This document shows positions 49,808 through 59,152 of a stretch of 63,298 bases of DNA, piece by piece. Below the pieces are notes generated by a model. The model was not told where the DNA came from, ran no database searches, and was given only the letters and a program-made list of their open reading frames with translations. The stretch's first letter is position 1. Every line of letters starts with the position of its first letter. The DNA is from JBDTYT01 sp040005555. GTDB taxonomy: Bacteria > Actinomycetota > UBA4738 > HRBIN12. Position numbers and translations under genes: made by a program. The stretch lies in contig JBDTYT010000002.1 of NCBI GenBank assembly GCA_040005555.1, forward strand, positions 1-63,298. Direction: 5' to 3'.

Positions 49808-51379
49808 CTAGGACCTCGCCTTCCCGATGCCGTAGAAACCGCCGGCCCGCGTCCCGATCCAGATCATGCCGTGCCAGACCGAAGGGGTGGACTCGATGCA
49901 GCCCCCGATCGGCAGCGCCCAGAGCTCCGGCGGCTCGCGGTGGGGATTCCCCGAGATGTCGTACGCGTGGAGTGTTCCGGCACAGTCGCCCTCGAGCAGT
50001 ACGCCGTCGACCGGCACGGGCGAGGACCAGGTCGGCCCGGGCAGATGGATCCGCCACCACATCGTTCCCGAGCGCCGGTCAACGCCGAGCAGGTCGCCGG
50101 AGTTCGTGGCGATGTACACCATCGTGCCGGAGAGCGCCGGCGTGGCCCACACGCCGCCCAGGCCGTCGCCCCCCTTCTCCGGGATCGGGACACCCCACAC
50201 CAACGGGTCGGTGGGCTCGGACGGGTCGAGCTTCATGAGCTGGCCCACCTGGGCCGAGCGGGCGTCGAAGCGCTGGAGCTCGCTGCCGACGTAGAGATAT
50301 CCCTCCTGGTCGATCACCACCGACGCGTCGGTGTCGTCGCCGGTCCAGAAACGGAACACTCGTCTCGCCCGCGTCCCGCCGTCCAAGATGTCGGAGATGT
50401 CCCACCCCTGCACCAAGCCTCCCGAGTTCGCGAAGTACGCAACGCCGTCTCGGAACGCGACCGAGTCCTCGATCGAGACGTCACCGTCGGGGAGGTCGGC
50501 CATCAGCCGGTCGTCGAACCCGGGCGTCGTGAACACGATCTTCGGATCCACCGTGACCTTGCCGTTCGCGTTGTAGCCACGGTGGAGGCGGATCACGTAG
50601 AACCATGAGTTCTCGCCGCCCTCCAGCAGGTAGTCACCGATCACGAGCGGCGCACCGTCCCAGTCGTTGTTCCACACGGGGCTCGGCACGCTCGTGTCGG
50701 CGTTCACCGACCACAGCACCGTCGGCGCCGCGCGATCGAGCGCAATCACCCGCAGGAGGTTGTCGCGAGACCCTCCGTAGTACAGGGGATATCCGTCGGG
50801 ATCCGAGGTCGCCGAGCCCTTCGCCAGGTCGCCCGTCACGAGGTCCGGTCGTACCGGCTCCCCCGTCATACCGTCGAGGAAGTGGTAGTGCCCGTCGTAG
50901 GCGCCGATCCGGATCTCGATCGACCGGTCCCGGCCGACGATGACGTTGGGCTGACCGGTCCATCCGGTCCCGCACCAAAGCTTCGTCTCAGGTCCCACCG
51001 AGGACGAGCTGCACATACCGCCCGAGAGGGGATAGCGCCACAGGATCTTCGGGTTCCTCGGCACCGGTCCCTCGCCGTAGTAGCTGCGCGAAGCGTTGCC
51101 CCGAAACGTCGTGATGCCCGCGAACGTCGCGTTGATCGGTCGGGGCGTCGGCGCCGCGGACGGGCTCGGGGTGACCGACGGTGAAGCCGAGGGCGACGCG
51201 CTCGACGAGACCCGGGGCGAAGGATGAGCGGTCGGGCTCGGCTCCGCGCGGACGCCGCGTTCGGCGTTCCACCGCCACAGGACGGCGCCGGCTGCGACGA
51301 GCGAGATCGCCACGACCACCACGCCGAACGGGACGCGCGAACGGGATGCGTGCCGGGCGCCGCGCTGCGGCTTGGCCAT
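49808..51379 (-). CDS. Membrane-anchored PQQ-type beta-propeller protein
   Basis: 523 residues. ATG 51379 lies 7 bases after TAGCAT (minus strand 51392-51387). One N-terminal membrane span (VPFGVVVVAISLVAAGAVLW) is followed by a Pro/Ser/Thr-rich linker (~45-90) and a large propeller of PQQ-like blades (ILWRYPLSGGMCSSSSVG, MVYIATNSGDLLGVDRRSGT, MWWRIHLPGPTWSSPV, MIWIGTRAGGFYGIG). It faces the outside. Similar proteins bind ligands or act as scaffolds; no quinoprotein catalytic residues were identified. Confidence 0.85.
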   Translation of the reverse strand: MAKPQRGARHASRSRVPFGVVVVAISLVAAGAVLWRWNAERGVRAEPSPTAHPSPRVSSSASPSASPSVTPSPSAAPTPRPINATFAGITTFRGNASRSYYGEGPVPRNPKILWRYPLSGGMCSSSSVGPETKLWCGTGWTGQPNVIVGRDRSIEIRIGAYDGHYHFLDGMTGEPVRPDLVTGDLAKGSATSDPDGYPLYYGGSRDNLLRVIALDRAAPTVLWSVNADTSVPSPVWNNDWDGAPLVIGDYLLEGGENSWFYVIRLHRGYNANGKVTVDPKIVFTTPGFDDRLMADLPDGDVSIEDSVAFRDGVAYFANSGGLVQGWDISDILDGGTRARRVFRFWTGDDTDASVVIDQEGYLYVGSELQRFDARSAQVGQLMKLDPSEPTDPLVWGVPIPEKGGDGLGGVWATPALSGTMVYIATNSGDLLGVDRRSGTMWWRIHLPGPTWSSPVPVDGVLLEGDCAGTLHAYDISGNPHREPPELWALPIGGCIESTPSVWHGMIWIGTRAGGFYGIGKARS

Positions 51380-51428
51380 CGCGAGGATGCTAGCGCAGGG
51401 TCCCGTGCAGGAGCGGGACTCGATCGGA

Positions 51429-52250
51429 CTAGATCGGACCCTTCGAGCCCGGGTACGAGCCGAGCACCTTCAACATCGAGGTGTGCAAACGGACCTCCTC
51501 GAACGCGGCCAGCACGTCGGGGTCATCGGCCGCGCGTTCGACGTCGACGTAGAAGACGTACTCGAAGGGGGCGCCGCGTCGAGGCCGGGACTCGAGCTTC
51601 ACCATGTTGATGTCGCGCGCCGCGAACGGCTGGAGCGACGCGAGCAGCGACCCGGGCGTGTCGGCGACCGCCATGACGAGCGACGTCTTGTTCGCGGGTC
51701 CCATGTCCGCGTCCTTCGTCCCCACGACCGCGAACTTCGTGAAGTTGTCCGGGTAGGTCTGGATCCGCTCCGCGAGCACCGCGAGACCCAACCGCCCGGC
51801 CGCCTCGACGCTGGCGATGGCGGCCTCGTCGGTCCGAGCGGCCTCCGCCACCAGCCGAGCCGCCCCGGCGGTGTCGTGCACCGGCATCGGCTCGATATGG
51901 TGCACGGCCAGGAAGTCCTCGCTCTGCGCCAGCGCCTGCCAGTGCGAGTACGCGCGCTTGATGCCCTCCAGCCGGGCTCCGGGCGGCGCGAGGAGCGCGT
52001 GGTCGACCCGCAGGACGACCTCGCCGACGATCCGTACGAGGTTGCTGTCGCCGAGCAGCTCGTACGTCTCGTTCACCGACCCGGCCTGGGAGTTCTCGAC
52101 CGGTACGACCCCGAAATCGGCCTCGGCGCTCGTGATCCGCGAGAACACCAAGCGGACGGTGTCGCACGGCATCGGCTCGGCGCCGGGGAACGCCGCGCGC
52201 ACGGCGGACTCGCTGAACGCGCCCGGCTCTCCCTGATAGGCGACCTGCAT
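51429..52250 (-). CDS. pheA: Prephenate dehydratase
   Basis: 273 residues, catalysing prephenate to phenylpyruvate in phenylalanine synthesis. The catalytic domain shows VAYQGEPGAFSESA, FGVVPVENSQAGSVNETYEL, AYSHWQALAQSEDF and TKFAVVG (Thr-Lys-Phe catalytic motif). The ACT regulatory domain (~195-265) contains GSLLASLQPFAARDINMVKL and ESRPRRG (ESRP phenylalanine-binding motif). The ATG at 52250 follows TACCCT by 8 bases on the minus strand. There is no chorismate mutase domain, so it is monofunctional. Confidence 0.95.
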   Translation of the reverse strand: MQVAYQGEPGAFSESAVRAAFPGAEPMPCDTVRLVFSRITSAEADFGVVPVENSQAGSVNETYELLGDSNLVRIVGEVVLRVDHALLAPPGARLEGIKRAYSHWQALAQSEDFLAVHHIEPMPVHDTAGAARLVAEAARTDEAAIASVEAAGRLGLAVLAERIQTYPDNFTKFAVVGTKDADMGPANKTSLVMAVADTPGSLLASLQPFAARDINMVKLESRPRRGAPFEYVFYVDVERAADDPDVLAAFEEVRLHTSMLKVLGSYPGSKGPI

Positions 52251-52272
52251 GACCGGGAAGGGTAACAGGGCC

Positions 52273-53211
52273 CTATTTCGCGAAGAACTGCTGGTAGATC
52301 TTGATGGCGCCTGGACCGAGAACGATCACGAACAGCGCCGGGAGCACCAGGAAGATCATCGGGAACAACAGCTTCACCGGGATCCGCTGGGCGAGCTCCT
52401 CGGCGCGCTGGCGGCGCTTCTGACGGAGCTCCTTGGATTGCGCCCGCAGCACGTTCGCGATGCTCACACCGAATAGATCGGCCTGGATCATCGACAGCGT
52501 GAAGCTCTGGAGCTCGGGAACGTTCGTGCGGTCGCCGAGATGCCGGAAGGCCTCGGCTCGGCTCACACCGATCTGGACCTCCTGGAGCAGCCGTCCGATC
52601 TCCTCGGCCAGCGGTCCCGGGACGTTCTTCGTGACCTGGGAGAGCGCGGCGTCGAACCCGAGACCGGCCTCGACGCTGATCGTCAACAGGTCCATGACAT
52701 CCGGGAGCTGCTTCTGGATCGCCCGCTGACGCTTCGTGGCCATCGCCGCGACCTGCGCGCCGGGGACCACGTAGCCGATGAGCGTGAAGAGCACGACGAA
52801 CAGCACCTTCAGCAACGGGGCGATGGGCAGGAGCGCGGCGAGCAGGATGCCCCCGACCAGCCCGACGACACCGCCCACGATCTTCAAGGCCACGACGCGC
52901 TCGGGGTCCCAACCGACCGGGCTCCCGGCGAGGACCAGCTTCTCGTTGATGCGGGCGCTGAGATCGAACGGCGTCAGCCGCACGAGACCCTTGCCGACGC
53001 GCTTGGCCGTCGGCAGCACGATCCGGTCCAAGGCCGATCCCGAGAGCTCCTCCTCGCGGAGGTCGACGGAGTCGGTGACCTGGCCGAGCGAGGTCTCCAA
53101 GAGCGTGACGGTTCGATTCCGCTCGCGCATGAACATGTCGAGCAAGACGCCGACCATGAAGATGGCCAGGAACGCCCCGACGAGCGTGAGTGCGAGCCAC
53201 AGGCTAGACAT
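52273..53211 (-). CDS. tadC: Tad pilus inner-membrane platform protein TadC
   Basis: 312 residues, overlapping the tadB stop by 8 bases. Type II secretion F-domain protein with membrane segments near the N-terminus, in the middle (VVGLVGGILLAALLPIAPLL, FVVLFTLIGYVVPG) and at the C-terminus (LLFPMIFLVLPALFVIVLGP). The T2SSF core is QLPDVMDLLTISVEAGLGFD through QKRRQRAEELAQRIPVK. With TadB it forms the membrane base on which the TadA ATPase works. It is the last gene of the visible tad operon. Confidence 0.92.
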   Translation of the reverse strand: MSSLWLALTLVGAFLAIFMVGVLLDMFMRERNRTVTLLETSLGQVTDSVDLREEELSGSALDRIVLPTAKRVGKGLVRLTPFDLSARINEKLVLAGSPVGWDPERVVALKIVGGVVGLVGGILLAALLPIAPLLKVLFVVLFTLIGYVVPGAQVAAMATKRQRAIQKQLPDVMDLLTISVEAGLGFDAALSQVTKNVPGPLAEEIGRLLQEVQIGVSRAEAFRHLGDRTNVPELQSFTLSMIQADLFGVSIANVLRAQSKELRQKRRQRAEELAQRIPVKLLFPMIFLVLPALFVIVLGPGAIKIYQQFFAK

Positions 53212-54199
53212 CGATCTTCACCATCCTCGACATCACGAAGATGCCCGCTCCCATCATGCTGCCCGCCGCGACCAGCAAGATGATGCCGGTCGTCGTGGTG
53301 AACAGCGGCGTGATGTACTCCGGATTCACGATCGCGAGGTAGAGCAAGATCAGGAACGGCAGCGCCGACAAGATGGCGACCGACAGCCGGCCCTCGGCCG
53401 AGAGCACCTGCACCTGACGGCGGATGTACCCCCGCTCGCGGACGGTGTTGGCGACGATGTCCAGGACCTCGGCCAGGTTCCCGCCGACGTTGCGCTGCAC
53501 GTTGATGGCGATGACCGCCCACTTCAGGTCGTCGCTGCCGACCCGCACCGCCATCGCCGTGAGCGCGTCGTCGATCGGCCGGCCCAGACGGATCTCGGCC
53601 ACGACGCGCTGGAACTCGCTCGCCGAGGGCTCGCCGATCTCCTTCGACACCGTGTCGAGCGCCTGCAGGAAGCTGTACCCGGCGCGCAGGGAGCTGGCGA
53701 GGATCGACAGCGTGTCCGCGAGCTGATCGAGCAAGGCCTGCTGGCGCTTCCGGTGGTTGCGCAGCATCCAGACATACGGGATGAGCGCGGCGATCCCGGC
53801 CACCAACAAGACGAAGACGATGTTTTGGAGCAGCAGGGCCCCGAAGACGGCGCCGAGCAACGCGCACACGACGATGAGCGCGACGAACTCGCCGGCGAGG
53901 ACCGGCATACCGGCCTGCTCGAGCCGCTCGTCGAGACCAGCGTTGAAGCCCGTCGCCTCGGCGAACCGGGTACCGGCGTCGACGAAGCTGCCGGGCAGCC
54001 ACTGGCTCTGAACGGCTTCGCTCGCCGGCGTCCCCTCGCCCCGCCCGCCGATGCGGGTCGCGAGCTCCCGCTCACGCCTGCCCCTCGCCCGAGCGCCGAG
54101 GAGCATCGTCGCCACCAGATAGACCGCGCTGAACGCAACGGCGAGGATCAGGAACCGGCCTGCCGCCCCGCCCCAGAAAGATCCCACGACGGCCCTCAC
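53204..54199 (-). CDS. tadB: Tad pilus inner-membrane platform protein TadB
   Basis: 331 residues from GTG 54199 (GTGA overlap with the tadA stop). An N-terminal membrane span (FLILAVAFSAVYLVATMLLG) and a central pair (FVALIVVCALLGAVFGALLL, IVFVLLVAGIAALIPYVWML) precede the F-domain QQALLDQLADTLSILASSLR and DDLKWAVIAINVQRNVGGNL; a C-terminal pair follows. It is the usual partner of TadC. The order tadA-tadB-tadC with overlapping ends matches Tad loci in general. Confidence 0.92.
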   Translation of the reverse strand: MRAVVGSFWGGAAGRFLILAVAFSAVYLVATMLLGARARGRRERELATRIGGRGEGTPASEAVQSQWLPGSFVDAGTRFAEATGFNAGLDERLEQAGMPVLAGEFVALIVVCALLGAVFGALLLQNIVFVLLVAGIAALIPYVWMLRNHRKRQQALLDQLADTLSILASSLRAGYSFLQALDTVSKEIGEPSASEFQRVVAEIRLGRPIDDALTAMAVRVGSDDLKWAVIAINVQRNVGGNLAEVLDIVANTVRERGYIRRQVQVLSAEGRLSVAILSALPFLILLYLAIVNPEYITPLFTTTTGIILLVAAGSMMGAGIFVMSRMVKIDV

Positions 54200-55518
54200 G
54201 CGGCTCGACCCCCTGGGACGGGCGCGAAGACTTCCGGCGATACCGAGATCCCACGCTCCTGCAGGCGGTCGAGGAACCGCGGCCGAAGACCGGTGGCTTT
54301 CAGATTGCCGAGGAACCGGCCTTCCTCGTCCACACCGGCGCTGTAGTCGAACAAGAACAGGTCCTGGAGGGTGATCACGTCGCCCTCCATGCCGATGACC
54401 TCGGTCACGTGGGTGATCCGGCGGCTGCCGTCCTTCATGCGGGATTGATGGACGATCAGGTTCAATGCCGACGACACCTGCTCGCGGATCGTCCGAACGC
54501 CGAGGTCCATCCCCGCCATGAGCGTCATCGTCTCCAGCCGCGAGAGAGAGTCTCGCGGTGAGTTGGAGTGCACGGTCGAGATCGACCCGTCGTGACCGGT
54601 GTTCATGGCCTGCATCATGTCGAGCGCCTCGCCGCCGCGGACCTCGCCGACGACGATGCGATCGGGCCGCATGCGCAAGGCGTTGCGGACCAGGTCGCGG
54701 ATCGTGACCTCGCCCTTGCCCTCGATGTTCGGCGGGCGGTACTCCAGGCGCACGACGTGCGGCTGCTGGAGCCGGAGCTCGGCGGCGTCCTCGATCGTGA
54801 TGATCCGCTCGTCGTCGGGCAGGAACGACGACAGCACGTTCAGCGTCGTCGTCTTCCCCGCACCCGTCCCTCCGGACACGAGCATGTTCAGGCGCCCACG
54901 GACGCACGCGTCGAGCAGGTCGACGACCTGGCGGGTGAGCGTTCCGAACGAGATGAGGTCGTCGGCCTGGTACGGGTCGGCCGAGAACTTGCGGATGGTG
55001 AGCGCCGGTCCGTCGATCGACAGCGGAGGGATGACGGCGTTCACACGCGAACCGTCGGGCAGACGCGCGTCGACGTACGGAGAGGACTCGTCGATACGGC
55101 GGCCCACCTTGCCGACGATCTTGTCGATCGTTCGGCGCAGCTGCGAGTCGTCGTGGAACTTCGAGCCCGTCCAGTACAGCTTGCCGGCGCGCTCCACGTA
55201 CACCGAGTCCCAGCCGTTCACCATGATCTCGGTGACGTCGGGGTCGCGCACGAACGGCTCGAGCGGCCCGAGACCGAGCACGCTGTCGCCGATCTGCCGC
55301 ACGATGAGCAGCTTCTCCTGTGCGGACAGGCCCGGCTCCTCCTCGTCCAGCAGCTCACGCAGGCGCTGGTGGACGAGGCCCTCGAGCTCGGTGTCCGAGA
55401 GCGTCGCATCGTACAAACGTGGTCCGAGCACCTCGACGAGGCGCTCTTGGACCCGGATCCGGATCTCGGCGATCCGGTCCCGCTGCTGTGCCTTGGCGAG
55501 TCGGTCTGCGAGTGACAT
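54196..55518 (-). CDS. tadA: Tad pilus secretion ATPase TadA/CpaF
   Basis: 440 residues from ATG 55518 (GGAGG upstream). An N-terminal helical domain (VQERLVEVLGPRLYDATLS) is followed by the PilT/GspE-type ATPase: VNGWDSVYVERAGKLYWTGS, Walker A VSGGTGAGKTTTLNVLSS, Asp box ITIEDAAELRLQQPHVVRLE and Walker B/His box PDRIVVGEVRGGEALDMMQ with GHDGSISTVHSNS. It powers assembly, and possibly retraction, of the Flp pilus. It begins 10 bases after the TadZ stop. Confidence 0.95.
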   Translation of the reverse strand: MSLADRLAKAQQRDRIAEIRIRVQERLVEVLGPRLYDATLSDTELEGLVHQRLRELLDEEEPGLSAQEKLLIVRQIGDSVLGLGPLEPFVRDPDVTEIMVNGWDSVYVERAGKLYWTGSKFHDDSQLRRTIDKIVGKVGRRIDESSPYVDARLPDGSRVNAVIPPLSIDGPALTIRKFSADPYQADDLISFGTLTRQVVDLLDACVRGRLNMLVSGGTGAGKTTTLNVLSSFLPDDERIITIEDAAELRLQQPHVVRLEYRPPNIEGKGEVTIRDLVRNALRMRPDRIVVGEVRGGEALDMMQAMNTGHDGSISTVHSNSPRDSLSRLETMTLMAGMDLGVRTIREQVSSALNLIVHQSRMKDGSRRITHVTEVIGMEGDVITLQDLFLFDYSAGVDEEGRFLGNLKATGLRPRFLDRLQERGISVSPEVFAPVPGGRAA

Positions 55519-55528
55519 CGATTGCCTC

Positions 55529-56752
55529 CTATGGACGACGCCGGAACAGGCCGCGGCGCTTGGATGCGGGGGAAGGTGCCTGCGCGGCGACGGCGCCTTC
55601 TGCCGTATTCGATTTCCCGGTGAAGCGCAGCGCCAAGGTCCTGATGCTGGCGGACACCTCGGAGTTCGGATCTTCCAGGTACACCGGCCGGCCCTTGTTG
55701 AGCGACATCGGGACCAACCGGCTGGACGGGATCATCGTGTCGACCTGGATCTTCATCACGCGCTCGACATCGCCCGAATCCAGACCGACCTTGCTGTCGG
55801 CTCGGTTCAAGACGATGCGGAAGCGATCGCGGGGGAGCCCGATCGTGAGCAGCGTTTCGAGCGCCTTCGACAGGTGCTTCACGCCGACGACGTCGAGACC
55901 CGTCACCAGACAGATCGCGTCCGAGAGATCGAAGCACGCGAGCGCGAGATCCGTGTAGTCGGCCGACGCGTCGACGACCACGTACGCGAAGTTGTTCCGC
56001 AGCGTCCGCAGGTACTTGCCCACGGCCTCCCCGGCGGGGGGCTGCATGGCCGGGTCGGGGACCGCACCGAACCCCCAGAGGTGGTCGCCGAACTTCGAGG
56101 CGTTCGCGAACACGGTCTCGCGGTCGGCGCCCTCGCCGAGAGCGATGAGATCCATCACCTGTTTCTGCGGCTCGGTTCCGAAGTACGAGAACACGTCGCC
56201 CATGTCGACGTCGAGATCGACCACCGCCGTCTCCTCGCCCGACAGCTCCGAGATCGCCGTGGCGAGGTTGGTGGTCAGGAAGGTCTTGCCCGTGCCTCCC
56301 TTGGAGGAGAACACGGAGATGACCATGCCCCGGCTCGACGGCTTCTCGGCCATCGCCCCGCGGAGCGACCGCAGGTTGTCCGCCCACGTGATCGCGCGCT
56401 CGACGGCGTCGCGCAGCTCCTCGCTCCCTTGGGTGAGGTCGACGACGTCGCGGATGCCGGCGCGCATCGCGGCGGGGAGCAGCCCGTTCCACGATTTATC
56501 GCGCACCATCACGATCGCCGTCATCGGCGCGGCCCGCCCGACGAACTCGGCCAGGCCGAGTGCGTCGGGCTCCTTGATCTCCGGCGACAGGACGAGCACG
56601 TCGATCGGATCGTCGCTCTCGACGAGCACCTCTTCAGCGGCGGTCACCGATTGCACCCAGCCGACGTCGTCAGGCTCCACCTCCAGCGCCCGGGCCAACG
56701 TGGCCCGGAACGTCTGAGGCGTTCCGACGGCGAGGACCTGCTGTGCCGTCAC
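55529..56752 (-). CDS. Tad pilus localisation ATPase TadZ/CpaE
   Basis: 407 residues from GTG 56752 (GTGA overlap with cpaB). A receiver-like N-terminal domain (~1-120; AEEVLVESDDPIDVLVLSPE) lacks a clear phosphorylation site. A ParA/MinD-type ATPase follows, with deviant Walker A VFSSKGGTGKTFLTTNLATA, Walker A' AVVDLDVDMGDVFSYFG and Asp motif YVVVDASADYTDLALACFDL. TadZ proteins place the pilus machine at a cell pole. The C-terminus is basic (SPASKRRGLFRRRP). Confidence 0.92.
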   Translation of the reverse strand: MTAQQVLAVGTPQTFRATLARALEVEPDDVGWVQSVTAAEEVLVESDDPIDVLVLSPEIKEPDALGLAEFVGRAAPMTAIVMVRDKSWNGLLPAAMRAGIRDVVDLTQGSEELRDAVERAITWADNLRSLRGAMAEKPSSRGMVISVFSSKGGTGKTFLTTNLATAISELSGEETAVVDLDVDMGDVFSYFGTEPQKQVMDLIALGEGADRETVFANASKFGDHLWGFGAVPDPAMQPPAGEAVGKYLRTLRNNFAYVVVDASADYTDLALACFDLSDAICLVTGLDVVGVKHLSKALETLLTIGLPRDRFRIVLNRADSKVGLDSGDVERVMKIQVDTMIPSSRLVPMSLNKGRPVYLEDPNSEVSASIRTLALRFTGKSNTAEGAVAAQAPSPASKRRGLFRRRP

Positions 56753-57546
56753 TTGCCCTTCTTCGCTCCTGCGACGATGCCCTGCACCGTCAGCGGCGGC
56801 AGATCGACGCCCTTGCCGTCCGGCGGCAGCAGCGATAGCCAGACCGTGCCCTGCTCGAGCGCGAAGACGAACTTCTGAGCGTCCTCCGGCTTGAGGCCTA
56901 ACGCGACCGTGATGCTCCCGGTCGTGTCGGCGCTCACGCTGCCGGACACGCCGCCCGCCTGCTGCGGCACGGCAACACGAAGGACCTGTACCTGCGGCAC
57001 GAGCACCACGGTCGCCGAGGTGGTCTGCTGTTGCTGCTGCCCGGTGATCGAGCTCGTCTGCTGCTGCGCCTTCTTCTGCTTCACCGGCACGTTGTCGAAG
57101 GTGGCGTAGATGGTGACGAAGTCGCCGCCCGACATCGCACCTGCCACGGCCCGTGGGCCGTCGAGCGCCACGACGATGGCCTCGAGGCCGTCGGGGATGC
57201 CGAGCACGCCGCCCGTCACCTTGCCGCCCTCGACGCGCGAGAGCGGGATCTGCTCCCCGGCGAGGATCGGAACGCTGTTGCGACGGTTACGTAGGTCGGA
57301 GACCTGCTGGATCGCACCCTTGACGAGGTCGCCGGTGGGCACGTTCTTCAGCTCGAACTGTCCCTCGTTGATCAACTGGTTCAGATCGCTGTTCGCTGCG
57401 ATGTCGACCTTGGACACCACGACCCCGGTGAGCGCCCCACCGCTGGTGGCGTCCTCCTTCACCGAGCGCGTGTACAGGAACAGCCCGACGACCGCGAGCG
57501 TCGCCAGGATCACCGCAAGTACTACGACCAGCCCTCGTGACCTCAT
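56749..57546 (-). CDS. cpaB: Flp pilus assembly protein CpaB/RcpC (SAF domain)
   Basis: 265 residues. One N-terminal membrane span (LVVVLAVILATLAVVGLFLY) is followed by a SAF/RcpC domain: VVVSKVDIAANSDLNQLINE, SVPILAGEQIPLSRVEG and GLEAIVVALDGPRAVAGAMS with GDFVTIYATF. A glutamine-rich insertion (KKAQQQTSSITGQQQQQ) lies in the middle. CpaB is an extracytoplasmic piece of the Tad secretion channel. In a monoderm cell it would serve as the wall-spanning part. Confidence 0.88.
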   Translation of the reverse strand: MRSRGLVVVLAVILATLAVVGLFLYTRSVKEDATSGGALTGVVVSKVDIAANSDLNQLINEGQFELKNVPTGDLVKGAIQQVSDLRNRRNSVPILAGEQIPLSRVEGGKVTGGVLGIPDGLEAIVVALDGPRAVAGAMSGGDFVTIYATFDNVPVKQKKAQQQTSSITGQQQQQTTSATVVLVPQVQVLRVAVPQQAGGVSGSVSADTTGSITVALGLKPEDAQKFVFALEQGTVWLSLLPPDGKGVDLPPLTVQGIVAGAKKGK

Positions 57547-57607
57547 CTGTTACCCCCCTTAAAGCCGAGTCGTCCGTTGATGAACATGTCTTGTGGCTCG
57601 ATCCGTC

Positions 57608-58621
57608 CTATCTGACCAATCGCACCGCCCGGAGGCCGAAATCCGCTCCCGTCCCTGGGATCCCTTCGCCGGTCGTCGGGCCATTCCACTGCGCGTGGAT
57701 GATCACCGTGCTTCCGGACTTCTCCACCCCACCGATCGGGACGAACAGCTGGATGAACCCGATCACGTCCGCGGTGTCGAGCTGGCAACCCGCATCGGCA
57801 CCGCTACAACCTTGCCCGGTGGAGTTCGGAACGTCGATCACCGGGAAGGTCAACGTCTTGCCCTCGATCGTCTCCCACACGGCATCGGACAGGCCGTTAT
57901 CGAGACAGTCGTACGTTGCCGTCGGGTAGTTGAGCGGCAACAGATCCTTCCACCCGAAGCTCTCGATGAGTGCCTTCAGCGTCGCCGCATCGACATGGCA
58001 GGGCGCTGCGCTCGGGTCGTTCCAGTGCGAGAGATCGAGCACGCCCCAGCGGGGCTCCTGCAGCAGGTCCTTCGGGTAGGAGAGGTCGCAGTCGACGTGC
58101 TGACCCGGCGGCGGGATCGTCTGCGGGATGCTGCAGCCCACCAGCGTCGCGTTGTTGACGGTGATCGGGACCGGCTTCGCGAAGCCCACGGGTCCCCACT
58201 GCGCCGTGGCGGTCGTCTGCACGGGTCCCGAGTCGAGGCCGAAGATCTGGGCGAAGAAGTAATCGACCGTCACCGTGGAGTTCACCGTCAACAGCTTGGG
58301 CGCCACCCCGACCGGGGTCCGACAGTCCTCGAGCCCCTGGATCGACTGCAGCGTTGCGTCGCCGTCGTTCTGCGAGATGAGGGACGTCGCGGCTGCCGAG
58401 GCCACCCCGGGCGTCTTGGCCTCGTTCCCCAGCGCGCACTGCTGGGCGGCGGCGAGCACCGCGGCGTCGGAGGCGTTCACCATGTCACGCCGGATCGCGA
58501 CCACGCGCCCGAGATCGAACACCAAGACCAGCATGCCCACCAGCGCCAGCAAGAGCAGGGCGATGATCATCAGGACGGCGCCTCGCTCCTCGTCTCGGAG
58601 GCGGTGCATCGCCGGGCTCAC
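57608..58621 (-). CDS. TadG-like pilus-associated protein
   Basis: 337 residues from GTG 58621 (GTGA overlap with tadE). The N-terminus RDEERGAVLMIIALLLLALV resembles a TadE/TadG prepilin-like region with the G|A junction at Gly14, but no glutamate at +5. VFDLGRVVAIRRDMVNASDA AVLAAAQQCA-type TadG sequence follows (AVLAAAQQCALG). The long exported domain has at least eight cysteines, suggesting disulfides (GCSIPQTIPPPGQHVDCDLS). TadG is believed to anchor the pilus in the envelope. Its C-terminal two thirds is specific to this lineage. Confidence 0.83.
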   Translation of the reverse strand: MSPAMHRLRDEERGAVLMIIALLLLALVGMLVLVFDLGRVVAIRRDMVNASDAAVLAAAQQCALGNEAKTPGVASAAATSLISQNDGDATLQSIQGLEDCRTPVGVAPKLLTVNSTVTVDYFFAQIFGLDSGPVQTTATAQWGPVGFAKPVPITVNNATLVGCSIPQTIPPPGQHVDCDLSYPKDLLQEPRWGVLDLSHWNDPSAAPCHVDAATLKALIESFGWKDLLPLNYPTATYDCLDNGLSDAVWETIEGKTLTFPVIDVPNSTGQGCSGADAGCQLDTADVIGFIQLFVPIGGVEKSGSTVIIHAQWNGPTTGEGIPGTGADFGLRAVRLVR

Positions 58622-59037
58622 TCGCACCGGAACACCCCCGCGACGGTTGCGTCGATCGTCACGTTGTTCCAGAAGGGGATGTCGACCGTGAGCGGCTGGA
58701 CCCACGAGACCTTGACGTCTTGGCCGCGCGTGAGTGCGGTACAGCCCGTCGGCGCCGGGGCGCCGTTGATCGTCACGCTAGCGTTCGTGGCGGGCGTGTA
58801 CGCGCCCGCGGAGGAGTTGATGCTTCCCTGGATGTCGCAGGTGCTGAAGCCGGCGGCCTTGACCGCCGCGCAGCGCGCGCCTTCGCGCGCCGCACCCTGG
58901 AAGACCTGCAGCTGGCTCCACACGCGACCGAACTCCAGCGTCCCGACCAGGATCAGCAGGAGCACGGGCATGATGAGGGCGAACTCGACGGCAACAGCCC
59001 CTCGCTGATGCCGCAGGTGCCGCCTCGTCTTCGTCAT
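58618..59037 (-). CDS. tadE: TadE-like pseudopilin
   Basis: 139 residues. The prepilin-type start HQRGAVAVEFALIMPVLLLI has the processing glycine at 13, Ala at +1 and Glu at +5 (Glu18), the signature of TadE pseudopilins cut by the TadV peptidase. The region LEFGRVWSQLQVFQGAAREG ARCAAV is typical of TadE. Four cysteines are in the exported part. It overlaps tadG and lies 115 bases downstream of flp, separated by a hairpin. Confidence 0.88.
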   Translation of the reverse strand: MTKTRRHLRHQRGAVAVEFALIMPVLLLILVGTLEFGRVWSQLQVFQGAAREGARCAAVKAAGFSTCDIQGSINSSAGAYTPATNASVTINGAPAPTGCTALTRGQDVKVSWVQPLTVDIPFWNNVTIDATVAGVFRCE

Positions 59038-59084
59038 CTCGATCGATTCCCTCCACGTGCCCGGATGGCGCGATTCGTCAGCCC

Positions 59085-59110
59085 CTCACTCCCCTCCCGG
59101 TGGGAGTGAG
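59085..59110 (-). terminator. Stem-loop between flp and tadE (attenuator or processing site)
   Basis: CTCACTCCC (59085-59093) and GGGAGTGAG (59102-59110) make a perfect 9-bp stem with an 8-base loop, 42 bases downstream of the flp stop on the transcribed strand. No T-run is present. In this place it could stabilise flp mRNA or partly stop transcription, so that pilin exceeds machine proteins. Confidence 0.55.
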
Positions 59111-59152
59111 CGGCCGACGAGGCCGCTCTCACATCTACTTGTCCGAGCCGAA

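Noticed and set aside
53110..53120. T-loop-like GGTTCGATTCC suggesting a tRNA
   Set aside because: It lies inside tadC, and no acceptor stem, anticodon arm or CCA end can be formed around it.
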